The notes under the pieces: generated by a model
What the model was told of the DNA's origin: nothing
Database searches by the model: none
What the model saw: only the letters and a program-made list of their open reading frames with translations
DNA from: Flavobacterium nackdongense
GTDB lineage: Bacteria > Bacteroidota > Bacteroidia > Flavobacteriales > Flavobacteriaceae
Assembly (NCBI RefSeq): GCF_004355225.1
Contig: NZ_CP037933.1
Coordinates: 2,728,001-2,792,000, forward strand
Length of the DNA stretch: 64,000 bases
Reading direction: 5' to 3'
Part shown: positions 1 to 8,848 of the stretch, piece by piece
Position numbering within the stretch: position 1 is the stretch's first letter
How the letters are laid out: every line of letters starts with the position of its first letter
Translations under genes and position numbers: made by a program

Positions 1-1181
1 ATTTCAAAGAGTCAATGAAAGATTTCAAGAAAGTGATGAATGATTTGGCTCGGGATATGCACTTTGAAGAAGCACAAAAAATAAAGGAGAAAATCGAAAT
101 CCTCGAAAATTACCAATCGCGTTCTACGATTATCAATCCAAAAATCACTAATATCGATGTGTTTTCTATCGTTTCTGACGAAACGGCTGCTTTTGTCAAC
201 TTTTTGCAAATTTCCCACGGTTCGATTATTCGTTCGCACACGATGGAAATCAAAAAAAAATTGGACGAAACCGACGAAGAATTATTAGAATTGGCGATTA
301 TCGAACTTCGGGAGCGTTTTCAGTTGTTATCTAAGGAGATTATAGTTCCGTTTGAGATTGATTTAGGCGAAAAAATAAAAGTTACGGTTCCGCAATTGGG
401 CGACAAAAAACAGATTTTAGATTTGTCGATTCGCAACGCTAAATTTTACCGAATCGAACAATTGAAACAACTGCAAATTGTAGATCCAGACCGTCACACC
501 AACCGCATTATGGCGCAAATGCAAAAAGATTTGCGATTGCCAGTAGAACCGCGCCACATCGAATGTTTTGACAATTCTAATATTCAAGGAACCAACCCTG
601 TTTCGGCTTGCGTAGTTTTTAAAGATGGGAAACCCAGCAAAAAAGACTACCGACATTTCAATATCAAAACCGTCGAGGGACCCGATGATTTTGCTTCGAT
701 GACCGAAGTGGTTTACCGAAGATACAAACGATTATTGGACGAAAACGAACCATTGCCGCAACTCATCATCATCGATGGGGGAAAAGGACAATTGTCATCG
801 GCTTTGAAAAGCATTGACGAATTGGGGTTGAGAGGAAAAATCACCATCATCGGCATTGCCAAAAGGCTGGAAGAACTATTTTATCCCGGCGATTCGATAC
901 CCCTGTATTTAGATAAAAAATCCGAAACCCTCAAGGTCATTCAACAATTGCGAAACGAAGCTCACCGATTTGGGATTACGCATCACCGCGACAAACGAAG
1001 CAAATCGGCCTTGAATTCCTCAATAGAAAGCATTCCGGGAATTGGCGAAAAAACGATGCTGGCCTTAATTCAGCACTTCAAAAGTGTAAAAAGATTGAAA
1101 TTAGCAACAGAAAAAGAAATTTCGGACGTTATAGGTGTTTCAAAAGCCAAAAAAATTGTCGACTTTTACAAAACCAATTAG
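1..1181 (+). CDS. uvrC: UvrABC excinuclease subunit C, 5'-truncated by window edge
   Basis: C-terminal two thirds (about 392 residues visible; family length about 600) of UvrC, which makes both incisions in nucleotide excision repair. The reading frame is open from base 3, so the first ATG at 15 is internal. The visible part begins in the UVR motif that contacts UvrB (MNDLARDMHFEEA), continues into the RNase H-like endonuclease domain (CFDNSNIQG and IIDGGKGQL carry the catalytic aspartates), and ends with the helix-hairpin-helix pair (SIPGIGEKT, then IGVSKAKKI). The N-terminal GIY-YIG nuclease lies outside the window. The stop is 9 bases before the next start, and no terminator lies between them. 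Identification is secure. Confidence 0.97.
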   Translation, partial: FKESMKDFKKVMNDLARDMHFEEAQKIKEKIEILENYQSRSTIINPKITNIDVFSIVSDETAAFVNFLQISHGSIIRSHTMEIKKKLDETDEELLELAIIELRERFQLLSKEIIVPFEIDLGEKIKVTVPQLGDKKQILDLSIRNAKFYRIEQLKQLQIVDPDRHTNRIMAQMQKDLRLPVEPRHIECFDNSNIQGTNPVSACVVFKDGKPSKKDYRHFNIKTVEGPDDFASMTEVVYRRYKRLLDENEPLPQLIIIDGGKGQLSSALKSIDELGLRGKITIIGIAKRLEELFYPGDSIPLYLDKKSETLKVIQQLRNEAHRFGITHHRDKRSKSALNSSIESIPGIGEKTMLALIQHFKSVKRLKLATEKEISDVIGVSKAKKIVDFYKTN

Positions 1182-1190
1182 CCTTTTTTT

Positions 1191-3533
1191 ATGAGCCTAA
1201 TCCCGCTTTTCGTTTCAAGCTCTCGGTCAAAAAGCTTTTTTTCTATCAAAAAAAAAGGAGCTTCTTGGGTCGCTCTTTTTTTTCAAGAAAAAATAGCTTT
1301 TTTTTCCTCGAGGCTTTCCACTGCAATCGGGGGCTTAACTCATCTCCTATCTATAATCTTTTTTCTTTTTTCTTTTTTCTCCTTTTCACAAGACACTATC
1401 AAAAGACCTAAAATTGGCTTGGTTTTGAGCGGCGGTGGTGCCAAAGGTTTGGCGCACGTTGGTGTCCTGAAAGTGCTTGAGCAAGCGGGAGTAAAAATAG
1501 ATTATATCGGCGGAACCAGTATGGGCGCAGTTATTGGCGGACTTTATGCATCGGGTTATAATGCAGCCCAACTCGATTCGATTGTTTCTGCAACCAATTT
1601 CGACAATTTGCTCATTGATTATGTGCCGCGATCTTCCAAAAGTTTTTACGAAAAACGTAACGACGAGCTCTACGCCTTTGTGCTCCCTTTCAATAAATTC
1701 AGAATTGGAGTGCCGCAGTCACTGTCTAAAGGAATGTTTAATTACAATTTATTCAACCGACTTACTTTGCACGCCCGGCACGTTCGCGATTTCAATCAAT
1801 TGCCAACGCCTTTTTTGTGCATAGCTACGGATATTGAATTGGGCAAGGAAGTGATTCTGGATCACGGTGTTTTGGCTCAGGCTTTGTTTGCCAGTTCCGC
1901 TTTGCCGTCGGTTTTTTCGCCAGTAATACTCGACGGAAAACTATTAGTAGACGGAGGTGTGACCAATAATTATCCGATCGAAGAAATCAAAAAATTAGGC
2001 GCGGATATTATCATAGGTGTCGATGTGCAAAGCGGTTTGAGGGATAAAGATCAACTTCAGGATGCGACTAAGATTTTATTCCAAATCACGAATCTTGAAA
2101 TGATCGAAAAAATGAAGGTCAATGCCAAAGAAACGGACATTTATATCAAACCTGACATCAAGGATATTGGTGTAATATCGTTCGAGAAGGCAAAAGAAAT
2201 TATCCTACGGGGTGAGGAAGCAGCCTTTACGGTTTATGAAGATATTAATAAATTGGCCAATGCCACCTCACCTTATCAAAAGCCAAAATTAGTCCTGCCA
2301 GCGGATAGTCTGCAGATTGTGAATATTGATTGTACTTTACTGGAACATTATTCAAAGCCCTATATTCAAGGAAAATTGAAGTTCAAACCGGGGTCAAAAA
2401 TTAGTTATAAAGATTTAGAGAAAGGAATAAACAATTTAGACGCAACCCGAAATTTCGGAACGATAACCTATTCTTTGGAGCCCAACGGATCGGGAGATGA
2501 TTTGATTTTGAACTTGATCGAAAACCCAATTTCGACCTATTTGAAATTTGGCCTGCATTACGATGGACTCTATAAAAGTGCCGTTTTGGCCAATATCACC
2601 AACAAAAACACGTTTTTCAAAAACGATGTCGCTTCCTTTGATTTGATTATCGGGGATAATGTTCGGTATAATTTAGATTATTATATAGACAATGGTTACA
2701 ATTTGAGTTTAGGATTCAATTCGCAGTTGAATCAGTTTAATAAAAATGTAACTAGAGAAATAAGCAGATTGTCTATTGATCCGTCGCAGAATTTTATCAA
2801 CATTAATTTTCTGGATTTAACGCATCAGCTCTACTTTCAATCTATTTTTGCGCAAAAATTCCTTATCGGAGCAGGATTAGAACTGAAATACCTCAATATC
2901 AATTCCGAAACACTCACGATTTCCAATCCTGTAATCGATCGCAGCTACTATGGAAGTGTTTTTGCCTACATGAAATTCGACTCTTTTAATAGTCAATATT
3001 TCCCAACAAAAGGATGGTATCTCAGTAGCGAAATCCATAATTATCTGCTTTCATCCGATTATACGAACAAGTTTAATCCGTACTCTATCGCAAAAGCCGA
3101 TGCTGGGATTGCCATTAAAATTATTTCTAAAACGGTCCTCAAAATTCAAACAGAAGCCGGTTTTTCTATCGGTAATAAAAGCGTTCCGTATTTTGATTTT
3201 GTTTTGGGTGGATACGGATTTATTCCTGTCAATAATTTCAAGCCATTTTACGGATATGATTTCTTGAGTCTCGCAGGAGATAGTTATTTGAAATCCTCAA
3301 TTGCGGTCGACTACGAAATTTTCAAAAAAAATCATTTGAATTTTTCTGCCAATTATGCCAATATCGAAAACAATCTTTTTGATACGTTAGATTGGATATC
3401 CTTGCCAAAATATTCAGGCTATGCATTGGGCTATGGTTTAGAAACAATTATTGGCCCTATTGAAGTAAAATACTCTTGGTCGCCCGAAACAAGTCAAGGA
3501 TTTACCTGGTTTGGCATTGGATTCTGGTTTTAA
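1191..3533 (+). CDS. Patatin-like phospholipase with POTRA and outer-membrane barrel (type Vd-like)
   Basis: A 780-residue protein. Residues about 73-270 form a patatin lipase domain with the oxyanion motif GGGAKG (81-86), nucleophile elbow GTSMG (Ser110) and DGG with the dyad Asp254. The middle (about 380-450) looks like a POTRA-type segment, and the C-terminal 330 residues are beta-barrel-like and end in an aromatic residue (GFWF). This matches the PlpD/type Vd architecture, in which the lipase is displayed by its own barrel. A hydrophobic segment ending SFFSFSQ at about 50-67 is the likely signal peptide. The 50 residues before it are odd (runs of F/K/S over homopolymer tracts), and no in-frame ATG exists closer to the signal, so the true start may be a non-ATG codon. 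Substrate is unknown. Confidence 0.85.
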   Translation: MSLIPLFVSSSRSKSFFSIKKKGASWVALFFQEKIAFFSSRLSTAIGGLTHLLSIIFFLFSFFSFSQDTIKRPKIGLVLSGGGAKGLAHVGVLKVLEQAGVKIDYIGGTSMGAVIGGLYASGYNAAQLDSIVSATNFDNLLIDYVPRSSKSFYEKRNDELYAFVLPFNKFRIGVPQSLSKGMFNYNLFNRLTLHARHVRDFNQLPTPFLCIATDIELGKEVILDHGVLAQALFASSALPSVFSPVILDGKLLVDGGVTNNYPIEEIKKLGADIIIGVDVQSGLRDKDQLQDATKILFQITNLEMIEKMKVNAKETDIYIKPDIKDIGVISFEKAKEIILRGEEAAFTVYEDINKLANATSPYQKPKLVLPADSLQIVNIDCTLLEHYSKPYIQGKLKFKPGSKISYKDLEKGINNLDATRNFGTITYSLEPNGSGDDLILNLIENPISTYLKFGLHYDGLYKSAVLANITNKNTFFKNDVASFDLIIGDNVRYNLDYYIDNGYNLSLGFNSQLNQFNKNVTREISRLSIDPSQNFININFLDLTHQLYFQSIFAQKFLIGAGLELKYLNINSETLTISNPVIDRSYYGSVFAYMKFDSFNSQYFPTKGWYLSSEIHNYLLSSDYTNKFNPYSIAKADAGIAIKIISKTVLKIQTEAGFSIGNKSVPYFDFVLGGYGFIPVNNFKPFYGYDFLSLAGDSYLKSSIAVDYEIFKKNHLNFSANYANIENNLFDTLDWISLPKYSGYALGYGLETIIGPIEVKYSWSPETSQGFTWFGIGFWF

Positions 3534-3681
3534 TTGCATTATTTGTTTCAAATAAATTATCAAGAAAACAGAAAAAGTTGCTTTTTTTTATACGATGTAA
3601 AAAAATAAGCTGTTTTGGATTTTGTCTTTGCATTCAATGTGTTAAACTTTATTTTTCATTATTTTTTTTAAAAAACGGATG

Positions 3682-3689
3682 TACCTTTG
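3682..3689 (+). promoter_or_regulatory. Putative -7 element for the 3695-3807 RNA
   Basis: TACCTTTG is an exact match to the Bacteroidota -7 consensus TAnnTTTG. Upstream sequence is T-rich without a clear TTG at -33. The predicted start of transcription is near 3695, and no coding region follows before the terminator at 3779-3807. Confidence 0.5.
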
Positions 3690-3694
3690 CAAAA

Positions 3695-3807
3695 GCAAAA
3701 AAGGAAGGGGTGGTTTCCTTCCGGATTTCATATAAATTTCATAATTTATAGTTTTTTGGTTAGTTAATAGCATGAATTCTCAGTCATTAATTTGACTGAG
3801 TTTTTTT
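3695..3807 (+). ncRNA. Putative small structured RNA (about 112 nt)
   Basis: The segment lies between the patatin gene and the DUF3108 gene and begins just after a TAnnTTTG element (3682-3689). Three hairpins can be read in order: AAGGAA (3701-3706) with TTCCTT (3715-3720); TATAAATT (3731-3738) with AATTTATA (3743-3750), loop TCAT; and CTCAGTCA (3779-3786) with TGACTGAG (3793-3800) followed by seven T, an intrinsic terminator. The next gene has its own promoter overlapping that terminator, so this unit is unlikely to be a leader. No convincing reading frame starts inside it. It could match a known flavobacterial RNA family, which cannot be checked here. Confidence 0.5.
3779..3807 (+). terminator. 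Intrinsic terminator of the putative small RNA
   Basis: Perfect 8-bp stem CTCAGTCA/TGACTGAG with a 6-nt loop followed by seven T. It sits 246 bases after the patatin stop, too far to be that gene's obvious terminator. Confidence 0.75.
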
Positions 3808-3822
3808 GTTTTAATACATTTG
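3791..3822 (+). promoter_or_regulatory. Promoter of the DUF3108 gene
   Basis: TTTG (3791-3794), a 20-nt spacer and TACATTTG (3815-3822) match the Bacteroidota -33/-7 arrangement. The -33 half lies inside the preceding terminator stem. A TTG codon at 3820 would be inside this promoter, so translation must start at a downstream ATG. Confidence 0.65.
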
Positions 3823-3849
3823 GAACAAAATTTGTTAGGCAGTAAATCG

Positions 3850-4647
3850 ATGATTAGTAAGAAGATGAAAAAATTAATGCTATTGTTTATTTGTATTACT
3901 GCAGTAGGATTTAGTCCTCAAAAGCCATCTGCCTATGAAGTTGGAGAACAGTTTGTATTCCGAATTCACTATCAGATAATCAATGCGGGATATGCAACTC
4001 TAAACATCAAAGAAGCCACAATAAATAACAAAACTGTATATCACGTCATAGGAAAGGGTGTTACTACCGGAGTTTCTAGCCTTTTTTTTAAGGTCGACGA
4101 TACCTACGAAAGTTATATCGATAAGGTTACGGGTAATCCCTATCAATTTGTTAGAAAAATTTATGAAGGGGGCTACACCAAAAATCAGGAAGGGTTTTTT
4201 AATCCAACAGAAAATAAAATTCTAGTCAAAGATTATAAACGCAATACCGAGAAAAGCTTTTCGGTTCCAAAAAACACTCAAGACATTTTATCTTCCTTTT
4301 ATTATTTGCGAAACTATCCCAATATCGAAAAAATGAAACCGGGCGAATTTGTAGCAATCGATATGTTTTTCGACGATAAAACTACAAAATTTAGGTTAAA
4401 ATTTATAGGGCGTGAGGATATTAAAACTAAATTTGGGGTTGTTTCGACTATGATTTTTAGACCAACAGTTCAAACTGGAAGAGTTTTCAAAGAAGAAGAA
4501 AGTTTAACCGTTTGGATATCAGACGATGAAAACCGAATTCCTTTGCGGATAAAAGCTAGCCTCCTAGTGGGCGCTATAAAAGCGGATTTAGACAGTTACA
4601 AAGGATTAAAGTATCCGTTTAAAATCAAAAAAAACAAACGTGATTGA
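3850..4647 (+). CDS. DUF3108 domain-containing exported protein
   Basis: About 265 residues. A signal peptide (MKKLMLLFICITAVGF...) is followed by the DUF3108 pattern: YEVGEQFVFRIHYQIINAGYATL near the start, the RKIYEGGYTKNQEGFF strand region, and a C-terminal sheet ending at the ADLDSYKGLKYP region. The family is exported and common in Bacteroidota and Proteobacteria; its function is unknown. The upstream promoter puts transcription start near 3829, which excludes the earlier TTG. ATG 3850 and ATG 3865 both remain possible, and 3865 gives the more standard signal peptide. The next gene follows after 84 bases. Confidence 0.85.
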   Translation: MISKKMKKLMLLFICITAVGFSPQKPSAYEVGEQFVFRIHYQIINAGYATLNIKEATINNKTVYHVIGKGVTTGVSSLFFKVDDTYESYIDKVTGNPYQFVRKIYEGGYTKNQEGFFNPTENKILVKDYKRNTEKSFSVPKNTQDILSSFYYLRNYPNIEKMKPGEFVAIDMFFDDKTTKFRLKFIGREDIKTKFGVVSTMIFRPTVQTGRVFKEEESLTVWISDDENRIPLRIKASLLVGAIKADLDSYKGLKYPFKIKKNKRD

Positions 4648-4731
4648 TAGTTTAGTCAAGTAAAAAAATTCCAATTGAGGAATTAATGTCGTCTGCGATT
4701 CGATTTTTGTACAATATATAATACCCTTAAT

Positions 4732-5946
4732 TTGAAAAAAATAGTTCTATATATCCTCGTTTTGTTTTCGATTTTTTCTTGTAAACAAGCAGAATCCGAG
4801 GACCTACTTCCGGAAGTAGATTCAGCACAAAAAAAGGAACAATTTGGTTTTATTTTCCAAGATTTCAATGTTTTTCAAGACACCATCAAAAGGGGCGATA
4901 CTTTCGGAAGTATTTTAGAAACTCAAAATCTTGGCGACAAGAAAGTGTATGATATCATTCAGAAAATAAAAGATAGTTTTGATGTTCGCACGGTGAGAAT
5001 CGGCAAAGCCTATACTTTTTTGCGTTCGAAAGACCGTTTTCATGCCCTTCAATACGCTATTTATCAACCCGATAGAGGCAATTATTACATCATAGATTTT
5101 AAAGACTCGGTTAGTGTTTCAAAAATTACAAGGCCTGTCAGTTTTAAAAAAAGAACCATTGCCGGAGAGTTAAAGGGGTCTTTTTCCGAAGAATTACGCA
5201 GGCAAAAAGTGGATCCGGCCTTGGCCAATAAATTAATCAAAGTGTATGCTTGGTCCATCGATTTTTTCAAGTTGAAAAAAGGTGACCAGTTTGGTGTTAT
5301 TTTTACCGAGAGGTATATTGATGACACCATTTACGATGGAGTCGATAGTTTGCGGGCTGCTTTTTTTGAATACAAGGGCAAAATGATTTATGCTTTTCCC
5401 TTTGCTCAAAATCAAGGGGGAAAACTCGACTATTATGACGAAGAAGGAAAAGCACTCAAGAATTTTTTCCTGAAATCTCCGCTGAAATATGCCAATATTA
5501 CCTCGCGTTTCTCGCGAAGCCGATTTCATCCGGTGCAAATGATATGGAAGGCACATAAAGGAACGGATTACGCTGCGCCAACCGGCACCCCGATTATGAC
5601 CACTGCCTCCGGGATTGTAGAGCAAACCGGATATACCGCAGGAAATGGGAATTTTGTAAAGGTAAAGCACGACCGAACCTATTCCACCCAATACCTTCAT
5701 ATGTCGCGAATTTTGGTTAGAAGAGGGCAGCGCGTAACCCAAGGAAGTATTATCGGGAAGGTAGGAAGTACCGGTCTTGCAACGGGGCCTCACGTTTGCT
5801 ATCGTTTTTGGAAAAATGGAGTACAAGTCGATGCTCTTAGGCTGAAATTGCCTAATTCTCAACCTATGGAGAAAAAAAACCTCCCTAGATTTAAACAGCA
5901 AATAGAACCTTTGAAATGGGAATTGGATAGTGTTGCCAATCTCTAG
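4732..5946 (+). CDS. M23 family peptidoglycan metallopeptidase (lipoprotein)
   Basis: A 404-residue lipoprotein: signal MKKIVLYILVLFSIFSC with lipobox Cys17, translated from a TTG start. The N-terminal half is a flavobacterial extension; residues about 255-370 are the LytM/M23 domain that cleaves peptidoglycan cross-bridges. Zinc and catalytic positions visible are HKGTDY (His275, Asp279), YLHM (His323) and GPHVCYRFW (His354, Cys356). The last motif is normally HxH, so the usual third zinc ligand is Cys here. I recall the same GPHVCYRF wording in other Bacteroidota M23 proteins, so it is probably a lineage variant and not a mutation. It is a likely wall hydrolase anchored in the outer or inner membrane and facing the periplasm. 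Confidence 0.9.
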   Translation: MKKIVLYILVLFSIFSCKQAESEDLLPEVDSAQKKEQFGFIFQDFNVFQDTIKRGDTFGSILETQNLGDKKVYDIIQKIKDSFDVRTVRIGKAYTFLRSKDRFHALQYAIYQPDRGNYYIIDFKDSVSVSKITRPVSFKKRTIAGELKGSFSEELRRQKVDPALANKLIKVYAWSIDFFKLKKGDQFGVIFTERYIDDTIYDGVDSLRAAFFEYKGKMIYAFPFAQNQGGKLDYYDEEGKALKNFFLKSPLKYANITSRFSRSRFHPVQMIWKAHKGTDYAAPTGTPIMTTASGIVEQTGYTAGNGNFVKVKHDRTYSTQYLHMSRILVRRGQRVTQGSIIGKVGSTGLATGPHVCYRFWKNGVQVDALRLKLPNSQPMEKKNLPRFKQQIEPLKWELDSVANL

Positions 5947-5986
5947 TTTGACTACCGCAATACGTTAAATCTCTTTTTTTTAATGG

Positions 5987-6352
5987 TTAAAGTCCTAAAA
6001 CAATCATTGGGTCAATGTCTAGCTTTTGGCTAATATCTCGAGCTGTTTTTAGAGGTGGTTCGCTTTTGCCATTTAAGTATTCACTAACTCTTGAGGTACT
6101 AACACCCAATAGTTCAGACAGGCGTTTTTGATTTAAACCTCGTTCGTACATGCGTAATTTCATAGCTTCTACAAGTGTAGGTGCTTTTATTGGTTCGTTA
6201 GTTTCTTCAAAATCAGCCACCAAATCCGAAAGCAAGTCTAATTCGATAAAGTTTTTATCAGTGGTTGGGGTGTTGTTATCCACAAGAGTTAACAATTCCT
6301 CAATACGGTTTGTTATTGCGGTGTATTCTTTTTTTGTTTTTATTGTTCTCAT
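5987..6352 (-). CDS. higA: HigA-type antitoxin, helix-turn-helix
   Basis: A 121-residue protein with a C-terminal XRE-type HTH (about 65-120: MRMYERGLNQKRLSELLGVSTSRVSEYLNG), preceded by an acidic linker typical of HigA antitoxins of this length. It follows the toxin gene after 5 bases, giving the toxin-first order characteristic of higBA. The HTH presumably binds the toxin and represses the shared promoter at 6669-6676. Confidence 0.85.
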   Translation of the reverse strand: MRTIKTKKEYTAITNRIEELLTLVDNNTPTTDKNFIELDLLSDLVADFEETNEPIKAPTLVEAMKLRMYERGLNQKRLSELLGVSTSRVSEYLNGKSEPPLKTARDISQKLDIDPMIVLGL

Positions 6353-6357
6353 AGTTT

Positions 6358-6651
6358 CTAAATGTTTGAACAGTCCACTTTGTTATATTCGGAGTGGGTG
6401 CCTATAAATCGAATGTAAACCTTGCTTGAAGCAAAAATGATAATGGCAACAAGTCTATAATCATTGCCTTTGATATTAAACACATACCTGTTATTTCCTA
6501 CATAATCAACAGTGCTGAATGTTTGTTTTATATCTGTTAAATGGTTCCACTCACTTCTTTTGGATTTAAAATACCAATCCCTCAAAGCAACGTCCGAATT
6601 GGAATGTTTTTCTGCAAATTCTTTAATTTTTGTAAAAGTAACTATTCTCAT
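6358..6651 (-). CDS. higB: HigB-type toxin (mRNA interferase)
   Basis: A 97-residue protein of the HigB_toxin family, RelE-fold ribosome-dependent mRNA endonucleases. Supporting sequence includes the N-terminal helix, the WNHLTDIKQTF segment, VDYVGNNRYVFNIKGNDYRL and the C-terminal IRFIGTHSEY with a conserved His. Size is full length and the antitoxin lies 5 bases downstream. The pair sits in the opposite orientation to its neighbours, between M23 and pgi, as expected of a small mobile module. Confidence 0.85.
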   Translation of the reverse strand: MRIVTFTKIKEFAEKHSNSDVALRDWYFKSKRSEWNHLTDIKQTFSTVDYVGNNRYVFNIKGNDYRLVAIIIFASSKVYIRFIGTHSEYNKVDCSNI

Positions 6652-6668
6652 TGCTTTGAAATTTAAGG

Positions 6669-6676
6669 CAAATGTA
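6669..6676 (-). promoter_or_regulatory. Putative -7 element of higBA
   Basis: On the minus strand this reads TACATTTG (TAnnTTTG), 18 bases upstream of the higB start. No clear -33 TTG is seen. Confidence 0.5.
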
Positions 6677-6847
6677 TAAATAATTTTGAATTATAAAACT
6701 TAATTTCGAATTACAGAATAATTTTACCGCAATATTTTTTCTTCAACAATTGGAGTTATAGAGTGTTTACAATCTTCAAATCGAAATAATGACTATTTCT
6801 TAATTTAAAGAAGTGGGCAGTATCACCTATTTTAAAAACTAAAATTG

Positions 6848-6855
6848 TAAATTTG
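6848..6855 (+). promoter_or_regulatory. Putative -7 element of pgi
   Basis: TAAATTTG, 24 bases before the pgi ATG, giving a short leader. The -33 region is weak. Confidence 0.45.
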
Positions 6856-6879
6856 CACTTTCAAAAAAATTAAACTATT

Positions 6880-8523
6880 ATGGCATTACATAACACAAAT
6901 CCAACAAAAACAGTCGCTTGGCAAAAACTTCAGGATCATTTTCAAGAAATGCAAAATGCTTCTATGTCGGCAATGTTTAGCGAAGACAACACTAGAACGT
7001 CTCAATTTAATATACAGTGGAATGATTTTTTGATTGATTATTCGAAGAATATCATCAATCAGGAAACGGTAAATATTTTGCTTGAATTGGCAAAAGAATC
7101 TCAACTGAAGGCGGCAATTTCTAGCTATTTTGGCGGAGATCTTATCAATCAAACCGAAAACCGTGCTGTTTTGCATACCGCTTTGCGTGCGACATCAACT
7201 GCCAACATTAAAGTAGATTGCGAGAATGTGATTCCCGAAGTTGTGGCAGTAAAGAACAAAATCAAGAATTTTACTAATGAAATTGTAAACGGTGATCGAA
7301 AAGGATATACAGGCAAATCGTTTACTGATGTGGTAAACATTGGAATTGGAGGCTCAGACCTTGGACCAGCAATGGTGGTCGAAGCATTGCGATTTTATAA
7401 AAATCACCTAAATGTTCATTTTGTATCGAATGTAGATGGTGATCACGTAAATGAAATCATCAAGAAATTAAATCCTGAAACTACTCTTTTTGTCATTGTT
7501 TCGAAAACCTTTACCACACAAGAAACACTGACCAATTCTGAAACCATTAGAGCTTGGTTTTTGAAATCGGCTTCGCAAGAAGATGTGGCCAAACATTTTG
7601 TGGCTGTTTCCACCAATATGCAGCGCGTAACGGAATTTGGTATCAATCCGGACAATGTTTTCCCGATGTGGGATTGGGTTGGCGGACGATTTTCGCTTTG
7701 GAGTGCCGTAGGACTTTCGATTAGTTTGGCTGTGGGTTTTGATAATTATAATGCATTGTTGGAGGGCGCTAACGAAATGGACGAGCATTTCAAAAGTGAA
7801 GATTTCGATAAAAACATTCCGGTAATTTTAGCTTTGCTAAGCATTTGGTACAATAACTTTTTTGGTGCCGAAAGTGAAGCATTGATTCCGTATACGCAAT
7901 ACCTACAAAAATTAGCGCCTTATTTGCAACAAGGTTTTATGGAAAGCAATGGAAAAAGTGTGGATCGCGACGGAAACCCTGTAGATTACCAAACCGGAAC
8001 AATAATTTGGGGAGAACCAGGAACCAATTCGCAACACGCTTTCTTTCAGTTGATACATCAAGGAACCAAGTTGATTCCTACTGATTTTATTGGATTTGTA
8101 AAACCATTGTATGGCAACGAAGACCACCACGATAAATTGATGTCTAACTTTTTTGCACAAACCGAAGCTTTATTGCACGGAAAATCAGCCGAAAAAGTAC
8201 AGGCAGAATTTGATAAACAAGGCCTTTCGGAAGAAAAAGCCAAATTTTTATTGCCATTTAAAGTTTTTAGCGGCAATAAACCCACCAATACTATTTTGAT
8301 TCAAAAACTAACGCCAAAAAGCTTGGGTTCTTTGGTTGCTATGTATGAGCACAAGATTTTTGTACAGGGAATTATCTGGAATATCTTCAGCTATGATCAA
8401 TGGGGAGTTGAATTGGGAAAACAATTAGCCAACTCGATTTTGGATGAAATCAATTCAAAAAATGTTAAAGCACACGACAGCTCAACGGAATTTTTACTGC
8501 ATCATTTTTTGAAGAATAAATAA
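6880..8523 (+). CDS. pgi: Glucose-6-phosphate isomerase
   Basis: A 547-residue PGI, the usual length of the long bacterial/eukaryotic form. It interconverts glucose-6-phosphate and fructose-6-phosphate in the cytoplasm (glycolysis and gluconeogenesis). Signature segments are visible: [23 protein letters not shown] (phosphate loop), [33 protein letters not shown] with the catalytic Glu/His region, and the C-terminal [18 protein letters not shown]. The start is the ATG downstream of a TAAATTTG element. A strong terminator follows. Confidence 0.97.
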   Translation: MALHNTNPTKTVAWQKLQDHFQEMQNASMSAMFSEDNTRTSQFNIQWNDFLIDYSKNIINQETVNILLELAKESQLKAAISSYFGGDLINQTENRAVLHTALRATSTANIKVDCENVIPEVVAVKNKIKNFTNEIVNGDRKGYTGKSFTDVVNIGIGGSDLGPAMVVEALRFYKNHLNVHFVSNVDGDHVNEIIKKLNPETTLFVIVSKTFTTQETLTNSETIRAWFLKSASQEDVAKHFVAVSTNMQRVTEFGINPDNVFPMWDWVGGRFSLWSAVGLSISLAVGFDNYNALLEGANEMDEHFKSEDFDKNIPVILALLSIWYNNFFGAESEALIPYTQYLQKLAPYLQQGFMESNGKSVDRDGNPVDYQTGTIIWGEPGTNSQHAFFQLIHQGTKLIPTDFIGFVKPLYGNEDHHDKLMSNFFAQTEALLHGKSAEKVQAEFDKQGLSEEKAKFLLPFKVFSGNKPTNTILIQKLTPKSLGSLVAMYEHKIFVQGIIWNIFSYDQWGVELGKQLANSILDEINSKNVKAHDSSTEFLLHHFLKNK

Positions 8524-8558
8524 AATTGTAGTTTTCTTGCGAAAGCAAATTTATCAGG

Positions 8559-8592
8559 AACCTTGACTTTTTTAAAAGTCAAGGTTTTTTTT
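8559..8592 (+). terminator. Terminator of pgi
   Basis: CCTTGACTTTT and AAAAGTCAAGG form an 11-bp stem with a TT loop (8561-8584), followed by eight T. Confidence 0.85.
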
Positions 8593-8743
8593 GTTAAGTA
8601 GTTATAATACAAGAGGTTTTGAATTATTTTTTAGGATAAAAAGGATATTTATTTATTAACAATTGGCATGAGGCATAAATTATCTATAGCCTTATAAATC
8701 AGGTTTTTATGTTTTTTTAATTAACACATTCGCAGTGGAAAGT

Positions 8744-8751
8744 TATATTTG
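8744..8751 (+). promoter_or_regulatory. Possible -7 element of the Oar-like gene
   Basis: TATATTTG matches TAnnTTTG but lies about 98 bases before the start codon, and no -33 TTG is evident. It would imply a leader of about 90 nt. Confidence 0.3.
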
Positions 8752-8848
8752 TTAATAATACAGTATTAAAAATTATTTTATTAACATTTCATTAACATTT
8801 AAGTCGATAAAATGTTAGAATTTTGCCAAACTAAACAAACAAATTAAT

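Larger units (their letters stand above)
8524..8848. other. Intergenic region, pgi to TonB receptor
   Basis: This 325-base stretch holds the pgi terminator (8559-8592), a candidate promoter (8744-8751) and, just before the TonB gene, a short direct repeat of TTAACATTT (about 8780-8800). I see no coding frame or RNA gene in it. Confidence 0.6.

Noticed and set aside
3476..3751. Open frame of 91 codons overlapping the patatin end
   Set aside because: It starts inside the patatin gene in another frame, has homopolymer-driven composition (F/K/C rich) and covers the putative small RNA promoter.
4648..4731. Possible promoter for the M23 gene
   Set aside because: TTAATTTG abuts the start codon and does not match TAnnTTTG; no convincing element found.
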